Shown piece by piece: positions 10,099 through 18,824 of a stretch of DNA of 64,000 nt; position 1 is the first letter of the stretch; each line of letters starts with the position of its first letter. Location of the stretch: contig UCKS01000045.1 in assembly GCA_900473045.1 (NCBI GenBank), positions 1,590-65,589 on the forward strand, given 5' to 3'. The notes under the pieces are model-generated. The model saw nothing but the letters and a program-made list of their open reading frames with translations, ran no database searches and was not told the origin of the DNA. Both the position numbers and the translations under genes were made by a program. The DNA is from Hyphomicrobiales bacterium (GTDB lineage Bacteria; Pseudomonadota; Alphaproteobacteria; Rhizobiales; Rhizobiaceae).

Positions 10099-10123
10099 GG
10101 AACTTCCAATGACCTTCAGCGTT
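10099..10123 (+). promoter_or_regulatory. EcfG/RpoE2-type general stress promoter
   Basis: GGAAC (10099-10103), 16 bases, then CGTT (10120-10123). This matches the alphaproteobacterial EcfG (RpoE2) consensus GGAAC-N16/17-CGTT in both boxes. The -10 box is 32 bases before the start of the small membrane-protein gene, a suitable leader length. Confidence 0.72.
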
Positions 10124-10155
10124 TAGGCTGCATTATCAACGCGGAGGAATTCGAG

Positions 10156-10443
10156 ATGACTGATCGTGGACCCACAGTTATCAATACAGGACGCAGCAGC
10201 GCCGGTTGGATTGTTGCTGTCATACTCGCCCTTGTCGTCATCGGCGGGTTGCTGATGTTCACTGGCGTTATCAACGTCAACGGCGGTGGCGGCACCGAGG
10301 TGAATGTCAATGTGCCGGCGGTGGAAACACCATCGACCGACAAGCCTGCAACGGAGGCCCCCGCAACGGGGACGCCTGCGACCGGCACGACAACGACGCC
10401 CACAACGACCACTCCCACAACAACTACCCCAACCACACCTTAA
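10156..10443 (+). CDS. Small membrane protein with Thr/Pro-rich tail
   Basis: 95 aa, function unknown. Residues 1-16 are polar, 17-38 form one membrane helix (WIVAVILALVVIGGLLMF), then comes a Gly-rich turn and a tail of about 45 residues made almost only of Thr, Pro and Ala, ending in repeated TTTTP units. The tail probably faces the periplasm and could span the cell wall. The ATG at 10156 is fixed by GGAGG 8 bases upstream. An EcfG-type promoter precedes it and terminators flank it on both sides, so it is a single-gene transcript, probably of the general stress response. Confidence 0.82.
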   Translation: MTDRGPTVINTGRSSAGWIVAVILALVVIGGLLMFTGVINVNGGGGTEVNVNVPAVETPSTDKPATEAPATGTPATGTTTTPTTTTPTTTTPTTP

Positions 10444-10481
10444 ATGTGAAGCTCGGTTGGGAGTTATGCTCTCGAAGCAAT

Positions 10482-10511
10482 AAACAACGGCGCCTTGCGG
10501 CGCCGTTGTTT
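10482..10511. terminator. Bidirectional terminator between convergent genes
   Basis: Perfect 13-bp stem AAACAACGGCGCC (10482-10494) / GGCGCCGTTGTTT (10499-10511) with a TTGC loop. It lies between the small membrane-protein gene and the convergent nucleoside hydrolase gene and can serve both. Confidence 0.85.
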
Positions 10512-10531
10512 GTTTGCGGTTCTGTTGATGT

Positions 10532-11476
10532 TCACAGGCGCGCAAGCCGCTCCGTCAAGAGATCGAAGAAGCCCTGATCGTCGACCTCGCGCATGACCTT
10601 GGCATTGTGCTTGCGGCCGGTAACCTGCCACCAGTCGACCACCGTCATGCCGACGGTGAGTTCCGACCGGGTTTCGATCTCGACATTGCAATCGCGGCCC
10701 TTGAACAGCTCTGGGCGCAGGAGATACGCGATCACGGTCGGATCGTGCAGCGGGCCGCCATCGGAACCGTATTTCTCGATATCGAAGCGCTCGAAGAATT
10801 CCAGCATCTCTGCCATGGCAACGGCGGCCGGCGAGCCGATCGCCTTGATCTTTTCGACGCGGGCCTTGTAGGTCAGCACCCTGTGGGTGACATCGAGCGG
10901 CATCATGACGATGGGGATGCCCGACTTGAAGACGATATCGGCTGCATCCGGATCGACATAGATATTGAATTCGGCTGATGGCGTGATGTTACCGCCTTCG
11001 AAGAACCCGCCGCCCATCATCACGATTTCGCGGACACGCGGAGCGATCTGCGGCGCCTTGTTGAGCGCCAGCGCGATGTTGGTGAGGGCACCCAGCGTGC
11101 AGAGCGTAACGGTTCCGGGCTCTTCGGTTAGCAGGGTCTCGATGATGAAATCGACGGCATGCTGCGTCTGCATCGGCATGGTCGGCTCTTCGACCACCGG
11201 ACCGTCGAGGCCGGTCTTGCCGTGCACATGTTCCGCCGTCACCAGTTGGCGCACCAGCGGCCTGTCGGCCCCGGCATAGACCTTGATGTCGCGGCGATTG
11301 CACAGCTCGCAGATCACCCGGATGTTGCGGGAGGTCAGCGCCACCGGCACATTGCCGGCGACAGCGGTGATGCCCAGTACATCGAGTTCGCCAGGGCTGC
11401 CGAGCGCCAGCATGATCGCGGCGGCATCGTCCTGCCCCGGATCGGTATCGATGATAATCTTTCTCGGCACGGTCAT
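10532..11476 (-). CDS. Inosine-uridine-preferring nucleoside hydrolase
   Basis: 314 aa. It cleaves the N-glycosidic bond of ribonucleosides to give base and ribose. The Ca2+-binding signature DTDPGQDD (residues 10-17) at the N-terminus and a late LHDPTVI with the active-site His are present. The middle carries the GGGFFEGGN and EFNIYVDPDAA segments of the IUNH family. The ATG at 11476 (MTVPRKIIIDTDPG) is chosen, with GGAGA just upstream; an in-frame extension to 11557 is rejected. It is divergent from the small heat-shock gene. Specificity (purine or pyrimidine) cannot be decided. Confidence 0.9.
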   Translation of the reverse strand: MTVPRKIIIDTDPGQDDAAAIMLALGSPGELDVLGITAVAGNVPVALTSRNIRVICELCNRRDIKVYAGADRPLVRQLVTAEHVHGKTGLDGPVVEEPTMPMQTQHAVDFIIETLLTEEPGTVTLCTLGALTNIALALNKAPQIAPRVREIVMMGGGFFEGGNITPSAEFNIYVDPDAADIVFKSGIPIVMMPLDVTHRVLTYKARVEKIKAIGSPAAVAMAEMLEFFERFDIEKYGSDGGPLHDPTVIAYLLRPELFKGRDCNVEIETRSELTVGMTVVDWWQVTGRKHNAKVMREVDDQGFFDLLTERLARL

Positions 11477-11537
11477 GCGGGTCTCCTCCAAATCAGCGAG
11501 CGGGACTATGATTTGCCTCTTGGCCCAGTGCAAGCGC

Positions 11538-11566
11538 CTTGCACTCGCTACGCACAACTACCATAT
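11538..11566 (+). promoter_or_regulatory. RpoH-type promoter of the small heat-shock gene
   Basis: CTTG (11538-11541) and ACCATAT (11560-11566), spaced by 18 bases. This resembles the alphaproteobacterial sigma-32 pattern, with one mismatch to CCCATNT. The same spacing and a similar -10 (TCGATAT) are found before grpE. A start site near 11573 would begin just ahead of the two leader hairpins. Confidence 0.5.
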
Positions 11567-11577
11567 TGAAGCCTCGC

Positions 11578-11631
11578 GGATGCTGCCTCGCAGGTCCGTC
11601 AGAACAGTCGCTTGAGCTGCAAGGACTAGAT
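11578..11631 (+). ncRNA. ROSE-like RNA thermometer in the sHSP leader
   Basis: Two hairpins lie directly before the start codon. Hairpin 1: GGA/TCC and CTGC/GCAG (11578-11597). Hairpin 2: AGTC (11606-11609), a single bulged G (11610), CTTG (11611-11614), loop AGCTG, CAAG (11620-11623), GACT (11624-11627). The second buries the ribosome binding site AAGGA (11621-11625) completely. ROSE thermometers of rhizobial small heat-shock genes have this design, including a bulged G opposite the Shine-Dalgarno strand. Confidence 0.65.
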
Positions 11632-12063
11632 ATGACCCGGATCACGCCCTTTACGAGCCCGCTCCTGCTCGGTTTCGACGCGATGGAAAAGACCCTTGAG
11701 CGCATTGCCAAGGGCAATGACGGCTACCCGCCCTACAATATCGAACGCGTGCGCCACGACGGTTCATCCGTCGAGCCGGACAGCCTGCGAATCACTCTGG
11801 CCGTCGCCGGTTTTTCGGAAGACGATCTCGACGTTACGACAGAGGAAAATCAGCTGATCATCCGCGGACGGCAGAGCGAAACGGGCGATCGCGACTACCT
11901 GCACCGCGGCATCGCCGCACGCCAGTTCCAACGCATGTTCGTGCTGGCCGAGGGAATGCAGGTTTCCAGGGCCGAACTGAAGAACGGTCTGCTGTCGGTC
12001 GACCTCATTCGTCCGGAACCTGTCCGCATGGTAAAGAAAATTAATATTTTGGTCCCAGAGTAG
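11632..12063 (+). CDS. Small heat-shock protein (Hsp20 family)
   Basis: 143 aa. An ATP-independent holdase that binds unfolding proteins. N-terminal arm (1-37, FTSPLLLGFDAMEKTLERIAK), alpha-crystallin domain (about 38-130, with LRITLAVAGFSEDDLDV and the RQFQRMFVLAEGM strand) and a short C-terminal tail (INILVPE) holding an I-x-I/V-like motif. The N-terminus and size resemble rhizobial IbpA/HspE-type proteins. The ATG at 11632 follows AAGGA at 11621; an upstream in-frame start at 11539 would run through the thermometer. The DUF1150 gene follows on the same strand. Confidence 0.93.
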   Translation: MTRITPFTSPLLLGFDAMEKTLERIAKGNDGYPPYNIERVRHDGSSVEPDSLRITLAVAGFSEDDLDVTTEENQLIIRGRQSETGDRDYLHRGIAARQFQRMFVLAEGMQVSRAELKNGLLSVDLIRPEPVRMVKKINILVPE

Positions 12064-12145
12064 GATAACCGGCAGCTTATGCCGGCTGCACCAAGGACCC
12101 GGCCGCTCCCAATGGCCTCGAACTTCGTACAGGAAAATCAATGTG

Positions 12146-12185
12146 TTGCCGATTTCGGCCGTCTCCCGGACGATGAAATCGGCAA
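12146..12185 (+). other. Long hairpin upstream of the DUF1150 gene
   Basis: Perfect 11-bp inverted repeat TTGCCGATTTC (12146-12156) / GAAATCGGCAA (12175-12185), with an inner CGTC/GACG stem in the 18-base loop. It ends 18 bases before the DUF1150 start and 7 before its GGAG. There is no T-run. It could be an mRNA stability or processing element, or a second translation-control structure. Confidence 0.6.
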
Positions 12186-12203
12186 AGCCACGGAGTACGA
12201 CTC

Positions 12204-12461
12204 ATGGGATTGAAACACGTCAGCTCACATCTGTCGAAAAACGACCTGGCGCATCTCGGCGCCGGTGAAGTTGGCTATATCCGCAAGATGCGCTCGGACG
12301 AAGTATCGCGCGTCTTCCCGGAAGCCCCCAATATGGACCCCGACCTTGACCTGTGGGCCCTGTTCGGCGCCGACGGCACGCCGATCCTTTTGACCGACAA
12401 CCGTTCCAGCACCTTCTTCAAGGCCGCAGAAGACGACCTGCGCACCGTCAGCCTGCACTAA
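12204..12461 (+). CDS. DUF1150 family protein
   Basis: 85 aa, function unknown. It matches the DUF1150 family of alphaproteobacteria (LGAGEVGYIRKMRSDEV, LWALFGADGTPILLTD, then a final SSTFFKAAEDDLRTVSLH). Members commonly sit next to a small heat-shock gene, as here. It is soluble, with no signal or membrane segment. GGAG at 12192-12195 supports the ATG. The link to heat stress is inferred only from position. Confidence 0.85.
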   Translation: MGLKHVSSHLSKNDLAHLGAGEVGYIRKMRSDEVSRVFPEAPNMDPDLDLWALFGADGTPILLTDNRSSTFFKAAEDDLRTVSLH

Positions 12462-12503
12462 GACAGGCTGTTGTTACATTCCGGCCTAGACGCGCCGGAA
12501 TGT
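12449..12503. terminator. Paired hairpins between convergent DUF1150 gene and trmB
   Basis: Stem 1: CAGCCTG (12449-12455) / CAGGCTG (12464-12470), followed by TTGTT on the + strand. Stem 2: perfect 10 bp ACATTCCGGC (12476-12485) / GCCGGAATGT (12494-12503), overlapping the last codons of trmB. Together they can end both convergent transcripts. Confidence 0.6.
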
Positions 12504-13184
12504 CAGATAGGCGGACTTGCGGCCTTCCCGGCGCGCCTTGGCCTCGTAGCGTGTGCTCGGCCAGCCGGCATAGGGCGTCAGCCAGTCACTGGCATTCTCC
12601 GCCGTCCATTCGAATGCCGCGTGATCATGGCAGTGCGACAGCGTCCAATTGACGTAGGTATCGATATCCGAGGCGAAGCAGAAAATGCCGCCGGGCTTCA
12701 GCACGCGCGCGAACCGGTCGAGATTGACCGGAGACACGAAGCGGCGCTTCCAGTGTTTCCGCTTCGGCCACGGATCGGGATATAGAAGATCAATCTGGTC
12801 AATCGAATTCTCCGGCAGCCAATCCAGCACCTGCGTTGCATCATCATCGTGAAGGCGGATGTTTTCAGCACCGCGTTCCTCAATATAACCGACCAGCTTT
12901 GCCATCGAATTGACGAACGGCTCGACACCGATAAAGCCCGTCGCCGGGTCTTCGACGGCACGGTGGATCAAGTGCTCCCCACCACCAAAGCCGATTTCCA
13001 GCCGGACGCGTCCGACAGGATGCTTGAACAGCGTCTTGATATCCGCCGGCGCGGTCGATGCGAGATCAAGCCGCAGCAAGGGCAGGACCGTATCGAGATG
13101 CGTCGCCTGCAGCGCGCGCAAAGGTTTGCCCTTGCGGCGTCCGAAGAAGGCTTCGGTCGAGCGGCTGCGGTGCTGTTCGGTCAT
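12486..13184 (-). CDS. trmB: tRNA (guanine-N7-)-methyltransferase
   Basis: 232 aa. It makes m7G46 in the tRNA variable loop with SAM. The SAM-binding motif EIGFGGGEH (63-71) and the TrmB signature [17 protein letters not shown] are present; a basic N-terminus leads in (RRKGKPLR). It lies 86 bases downstream of metK, the SAM synthetase gene, which is read in the same direction. A hairpin in the gap may separate their expression. Confidence 0.94.
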   Translation of the reverse strand: MTEQHRSRSTEAFFGRRKGKPLRALQATHLDTVLPLLRLDLASTAPADIKTLFKHPVGRVRLEIGFGGGEHLIHRAVEDPATGFIGVEPFVNSMAKLVGYIEERGAENIRLHDDDATQVLDWLPENSIDQIDLLYPDPWPKRKHWKRRFVSPVNLDRFARVLKPGGIFCFASDIDTYVNWTLSHCHDHAAFEWTAENASDWLTPYAGWPSTRYEAKARREGRKSAYLTFRRV

Positions 13185-13202
13185 AGCAAAGGTCTTTCAC
13201 GA

Positions 13203-13240
13203 TAAAAGCGGACGTCTCCGTCAGGAAACATCCGCTTTAC
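13203..13240 (-). terminator. Probable terminator after metK
   Basis: On the minus strand an 8-bp stem AAAGCGGA / TCCGCTTT (+ strand 13205-13212 and 13231-13238) is followed by TTTAT, 31 bases past the metK stop. The loop is long, so it may be weak and allow read-through into trmB. Confidence 0.5.
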
Positions 13241-13270
13241 AGTTTTATCGGCAGGTCCGTAAAGGCCGGA

Positions 13271-14551
<1,281 letters not shown>

Positions 14552-14747
14552 GCGGGAAGTCCCCTCAAAGAAAAAACTGCTTCAAACGTGTTAGTGATCT
14601 TGCCACAGAATGACAAGCACACAAGGACATAAATATATCTTTATATGGGCGAAACAGGAACGATTTTCCGGGTTTTTGATGCTTTAAAGCCGCATTCGGG
14701 TCAGCCGCCCTTCACCGTCAGGGTGGCCAGGCCGTGAATCAGGGCGC

Positions 14748-14779
14748 AAAAAAAGCGGCACTGTCCGGCCGCTTTTTTT
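14748..14779. terminator. Intrinsic terminator after praR
   Basis: Perfect 12-bp stem AAAAAAAGCGGC (14748-14759) / GCCGCTTTTTTT (14768-14779), 22 bases past the praR stop. It works for the minus-strand transcript and could also work in the other direction. Confidence 0.9.
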
Positions 14780-14800
14780 CATACCATGTCTGTGTCAGAC

Positions 14801-15220
14801 TTATTCGGCTTCCGCCTCTGCGGCCAAAGCCTTGACCAGATCGACAAGCTTGCGGCGCACCTTGGGATCGCCAATCTTGACGAATGCGCGGTTCAGCTGA
14901 AGGCCTTCGGAGGAGGACAGGAAATCGACCACGTAGTTCGAGCTCGAGGCTTCCGCCATGCCGGACGCGCCGGTGGACGAATCGCCCGGAGCATCCTCGA
15001 AAAAGAAGGATACCGGAACATTCAAGATGCTTGAGATGTTCTGAAGACGGCTGGCGCCGACCCGGTTCGTGCCTTTTTCATATTTCTGAATCTGCTGGAA
15101 GGTGATCCCGAGAGCCTCTCCGAGTTTCTCCTGGCTCATGCCCAGCATGGTACGGCGAAGACGAATCCGGCTACCGACATGAATGTCGATAGGGTTCGGC
15201 TTCTTCTTGTTCTCTATCAT
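14801..15220 (-). CDS. praR: XRE-family regulator of the PraR/PhrR type
   Basis: 139 aa. A Cro/CI helix-turn-helix covers about residues 17-70 (IRLRRTMLGMSQEKLGEAL, then ITFQQIQKYEKGTNRVG). The C-terminal part (about 90-135) resembles the rhizobial PraR/PhrR family. PraR in Rhizobium leguminosarum represses quorum-sensing and surface-attachment genes; that role is transferred by similarity and by the metK-praR-lnt neighbourhood. It has its own terminator. An autorepressor role is likely, but no operator is obvious in the upstream gap 15221-15375. Confidence 0.8.
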   Translation of the reverse strand: MIENKKKPNPIDIHVGSRIRLRRTMLGMSQEKLGEALGITFQQIQKYEKGTNRVGASRLQNISSILNVPVSFFFEDAPGDSSTGASGMAEASSSNYVVDFLSSSEGLQLNRAFVKIGDPKVRRKLVDLVKALAAEAEAE

Positions 15221-15375
15221 AACGGTTTCCTAATAAGAGAAGTTTCAGTTGCTCCATAACCTGGACACTTGCCGAGAGCAGACTACACGTCACGTTGTGC
15301 AGCCGGGGCGGAAACCCCCCGAACATAGGTGAAGATCGATGGTGGATGCCACTATGCAATTTTAGGGGTTTTTGG

Positions 15376-16965
15376 TCAATTCTCTCTCAGAATAAAACTT
15401 GCGCGGGAAATAATCGCTAAACCGAGCAGAAGGCACCCAATCAGGATTGCGCTCCATTCTTGCTCCTCATGGCTCATTAGCAATTCATACTTTCCCGGCA
15501 AAATTGTGTCCACGAAGCCTCGTGTGCCCAGCGGAAATCCGGTGACGATCTCTCCGCGGCCGTTGATAACAGCGGAAATACCGGTATTGGCGTCGCGAAT
15601 GAGTGGCAAGCCCGTCTCCACCGCGCGTATCCGGGCCTGCTGGAAGTGCTGGTAGGGTCCGGGCGTGTTACCGAACCAGGCATCGTTGGTGAGATTGAGC
15701 AGCGCATCGGCATGACGCGCATCCCCGCCGATTTCACCAGGAAAAATAGCCTCATAGCAGATCAGCGGATAGAGCGTTTTCCCGCCCGGCAATGTCAGCA
15801 GCGTGCGTGTTGCCGCTGCCGTAAAGCCACCGGGCATGGCGACCGTATCCAGCCCCGCTGCCGACAGGAGGCTCTCCAGCGGCAGATACTCCCCAAAGGG
15901 AACAAGGTGGACCTTGTCCGACGCACCAACGATCTGACCGCGATCATCGATGACATAAATCGAATTGTAATAGCGCGGTGGCTGGCCGGCACCACTGGCT
16001 TCAGCGCGCACAGCGCCTGCGATCAGCAACTGGCCGTCCTGCAACACGTCGGAAATTCTCAGCAGCGCATCAGGATTTTCGGTCAGGATGAAGGGCACTG
16101 CGGTTTCCGGCCAGACGACAATATCAGGCCGCTTGCCGCCATTGGCCGGCGGTGCCTGCGTCAGCGCCAGATGCTCTTCGAAGATCGTCATCCGTTCGCT
16201 GTCGTCGATCTTCTGCGATTGATCGATCAAAGGCTGGACAAGCCGGACCGTCAGAGCAGGATCGGCAGGCGGCGGCAACGGCTGTTCCAGCCGGTAATAG
16301 CCGTAACCGAAATGCGCGCCCAACAACAGCACGGCAAGGCCCAAGCCGATGCGCAGTCCCTTGCGCGTGCCGATAAGTGCCGGCGCGGCAAAGACGAACA
16401 CCGCCAGCATCGTGACGCCGGCAAGGCCTATTACCGCAGCCGACTGCATCATCAGCGGAACGGGCATGGCGGCATAGCCAATCGCATTCCAGGGGAAACC
16501 GGTGAGGACAAAGCTGCGCAGCCACTCGAAAAGCCCGAAGGCAAAGGCGAGCGCTGCAATCCGGCCAAGGCCGTCAGACCAAAGGATGCGGGCAATTGCG
16601 GTGGCACCCCCATAAAAGACGGCGAGGAATGCCGGCACACCGATCACGGCCAGCGGCACCGCCCAGGCAAAATCGTCGGCTTCGACAAGAAGCGCATTAC
16701 CCAGCCACCACAGGCCACCGAGAAAATAACCGAAGCCGAAACACCAGCCGATCCAGAACGCCGGAAAGCTGCGCCTGATGAGACCATGGTCGGGATTGCC
16801 CGATGCACCATCGATCAGCCAGACGAGAATAGGAAAAGAAAGGAAGGGGGCCGCGAAAATACCGAAGGGCGGCAATGCAAAAACGGCAATCAAACCGGCG
16901 ACGAAGGCGATAAGAGCCCGGCGGGCTCCAGACAACAGCATGATCCTGCCCGCAAGCCACTCCAT
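15376..16965 (-). CDS. lnt: Apolipoprotein N-acyltransferase
   Basis: 529 aa inner-membrane enzyme that adds the third acyl chain to outer-membrane lipoproteins. About six N-terminal membrane helices (to residue 220), then a periplasmic nitrilase-like domain with the catalytic triad Glu287 (VWPETAVPF), Lys351 (KVHLVPFGEY) and Cys403 (ICYEAIFPGE), and a last helix near 505-522. It lies downstream of corC and upstream of praR on the same strand. LspA, the preceding enzyme in lipoprotein maturation, is encoded at 40065. Confidence 0.95.
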   Translation of the reverse strand: MEWLAGRIMLLSGARRALIAFVAGLIAVFALPPFGIFAAPFLSFPILVWLIDGASGNPDHGLIRRSFPAFWIGWCFGFGYFLGGLWWLGNALLVEADDFAWAVPLAVIGVPAFLAVFYGGATAIARILWSDGLGRIAALAFAFGLFEWLRSFVLTGFPWNAIGYAAMPVPLMMQSAAVIGLAGVTMLAVFVFAAPALIGTRKGLRIGLGLAVLLLGAHFGYGYYRLEQPLPPPADPALTVRLVQPLIDQSQKIDDSERMTIFEEHLALTQAPPANGGKRPDIVVWPETAVPFILTENPDALLRISDVLQDGQLLIAGAVRAEASGAGQPPRYYNSIYVIDDRGQIVGASDKVHLVPFGEYLPLESLLSAAGLDTVAMPGGFTAAATRTLLTLPGGKTLYPLICYEAIFPGEIGGDARHADALLNLTNDAWFGNTPGPYQHFQQARIRAVETGLPLIRDANTGISAVINGRGEIVTGFPLGTRGFVDTILPGKYELLMSHEEQEWSAILIGCLLLGLAIISRASFILREN

Positions 16966-17123
16966 TCACTTCCCCCAATCGGCACAAAGCCGCCACCCGG
17001 TCATGCGCGCGGCAAATACAAACGCGTCAAAACCGTCAATCCGAATCAACGTGGCGGCAGTGTTCCAAAAAAGCAGCTGCTTGTCGTGCCTGGAAACGGC
17101 ATTTTAGCCCCAGAGCGTGGGGC

Positions 17124-18287
17124 TTAGCCGGTTTCGCGCAGCGATTTTTCCAGCTCAGCGGTTGGTGTTGCCTCGAAAGGCACATCCTCTTCGCCCTTTG
17201 CAGGACGGCGTCGGGCCGGTGGGCGCTTTCGAACAATCCGCACGCGCTTCACACGGCGCGGATCGGCATCGAGAACCTGGAACTCGAAACCAGGGATCGC
17301 CTGGACAACTTCGCCACGGGCCGGGATGCGGCCGAGTGCCGCAAAGACCAGACCACCCAGCGTATCGACATCCTCAAGCTGCTCGCGCACGTCGAAATCC
17401 GGGCCGATCGCTGCGGCAATCTCTTCCAGTTCAACACGGGCATCGGCGACGAAGACATCGTCGGAGGTTTTTGCGAACATGACTTCTTCATCGTCATGCT
17501 CGTCCTCGATATCACCGACGACCATTTCGACGATATCCTCAAGCGAGGCGAGGCCATCGGTGCCGCCATATTCGTCGATCACCAGAGCCATCTGAATACG
17601 GGCGGCCTGCATGCGCTGCATCAGGTCGGAGGCGTGCATGGACGGCGGCACGAACAGGACCTGGCGGATGATGCCGGCCTCTTCGACCGTCTTTGACAGA
17701 TCGATACGGCCGAGATCGAAACCTGGCTTCGGCTGGCGAACCGGCTTTTCAGGCTTTTCCGCCGCAACCGCCGCTGCGCTTGCCGTCGAGCGGCTGCCGC
17801 TGCGTCGCTTGTTGCGGGCCTGCTTGGTGACATAGGACAGCAGGTCGCGGATATGGACCATGCCGCGCGGGTCATCGAGGCTTTCGCTGTAGACCGGCAT
17901 GCGCGATCGGCCGGATTCCTCGAAAATGACCATCAGTTCAGCAATGGTGATGCTGAGATCCACGGCCTCGATATCGGCGCGCGGGACCATCACATCCTCG
18001 ACGCGGACCTCGCGGAAACGCAGGATATTGTTGAGCATGGCGCGTTCGGCCGGCGTAAAGGCCGTATCGCCATCGGCGCCACCCGTCATCAACGCATCGG
18101 TGAGATCTTCACGAAGGCTGGAGGCATTGCCCGCACGCCAGATCCGGGCTGCACGGCTCCAGAAGGAGGAACCTGACTTGCCGTTCTCAGGTTTCGGGGC
18201 GGTGCTACTACTGCCCGCTTCGTCCTGACTGGAGGCTTCCGCCTCGTCTCTAACAACCGGTGCCGGCTGCGCTCTAAAATCGCTCAT
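17124..18287 (-). CDS. corC: CorC/HlyC-type CBS-domain protein
   Basis: 387 aa. Two CBS domains (about 97-160 and 210-270; VMVPRADIEAVDLSITIAEL and ALVIDEYGGTDGLASLEDI) are followed by a CorC_HlyC transporter-associated domain (about 285-355). An unstructured, Ser/Pro-rich N-terminus and an Ala-rich insert between the CBS domains (about 160-185) are typical of rhizobial versions. No membrane helices are present, so it is the soluble CorC type. It lies 12 bases after ybeY in the phoH-ybeY-corC-lnt series. Confidence 0.9.
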   Translation of the reverse strand: MSDFRAQPAPVVRDEAEASSQDEAGSSSTAPKPENGKSGSSFWSRAARIWRAGNASSLREDLTDALMTGGADGDTAFTPAERAMLNNILRFREVRVEDVMVPRADIEAVDLSITIAELMVIFEESGRSRMPVYSESLDDPRGMVHIRDLLSYVTKQARNKRRSGSRSTASAAAVAAEKPEKPVRQPKPGFDLGRIDLSKTVEEAGIIRQVLFVPPSMHASDLMQRMQAARIQMALVIDEYGGTDGLASLEDIVEMVVGDIEDEHDDEEVMFAKTSDDVFVADARVELEEIAAAIGPDFDVREQLEDVDTLGGLVFAALGRIPARGEVVQAIPGFEFQVLDADPRRVKRVRIVRKRPPARRRPAKGEEDVPFEATPTAELEKSLRETG

Positions 18288-18299
18288 TGTTCCAAACTA

Positions 18300-18806
18300 T
18301 CAAACGGGATCACTGTCCCCATAGGGATCAGATAAACCAAGACCGGCCAAAATGCGAGTCTCCAGGCTCTCCATTCTTTCGGCATCATCCTCATCGATGT
18401 GATCATAGCCGAAAAGATGCAGAAATCCATGCACCAGGAGATGGGTCAGGTGCTCGTCGAAAGGCTTGCCGAGATCGTCGGCCTCGCGCACCAGCGTCTC
18501 ATGGGCCAGGATGATATCGCCGAGCATCGGCCCCGGCATCTTGCCCGGGGTGACCGGAAAGGCGGGAAAGGACAGCACATTGGTCGGCTTGTCCTGGCTG
18601 CGCCATTCCGCGTTGATCGCGCGGATGGAGGCATCGTCGGTAAAGACCAGCGACACTTCCGGCGGCATTTTCGGAAACGGCTGTTTTTCTTCACGCTTGA
18701 GGAATTCGGCGCTCGCGCCAAGGACGCGTTCGCTGAGAGACGCAAGGTCGGCCTCGGAAGGCCATGGGCCTTCCTCGACGCTGATCTGGATATCAAGGCT
18801 CGTCAT
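18300..18806 (-). CDS. ybeY: Endoribonuclease YbeY
   Basis: 168 aa. A zinc-dependent endoribonuclease for 16S rRNA 3' maturation and ribosome quality control. The zinc motif HGFLHLFGYDH supplies His126, His130 and His136. NVLSFPAF and the LGDIILAHE strand are also conserved. It lies 18 bases downstream of phoH and 12 upstream of corC, the standard bacterial order. Confidence 0.95.
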   Translation of the reverse strand: MTSLDIQISVEEGPWPSEADLASLSERVLGASAEFLKREEKQPFPKMPPEVSLVFTDDASIRAINAEWRSQDKPTNVLSFPAFPVTPGKMPGPMLGDIILAHETLVREADDLGKPFDEHLTHLLVHGFLHLFGYDHIDEDDAERMESLETRILAGLGLSDPYGDSDPV

Positions 18807-18824
18807 GATTGGCTTGCTTCCGCC

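Noticed and set aside
14552..14800. A SAM-responsive riboswitch before metK.
   Set aside because: I saw no SAM-II or other known SAM-binding pattern; the region has a terminator of praR and an AT-rich palindrome only.
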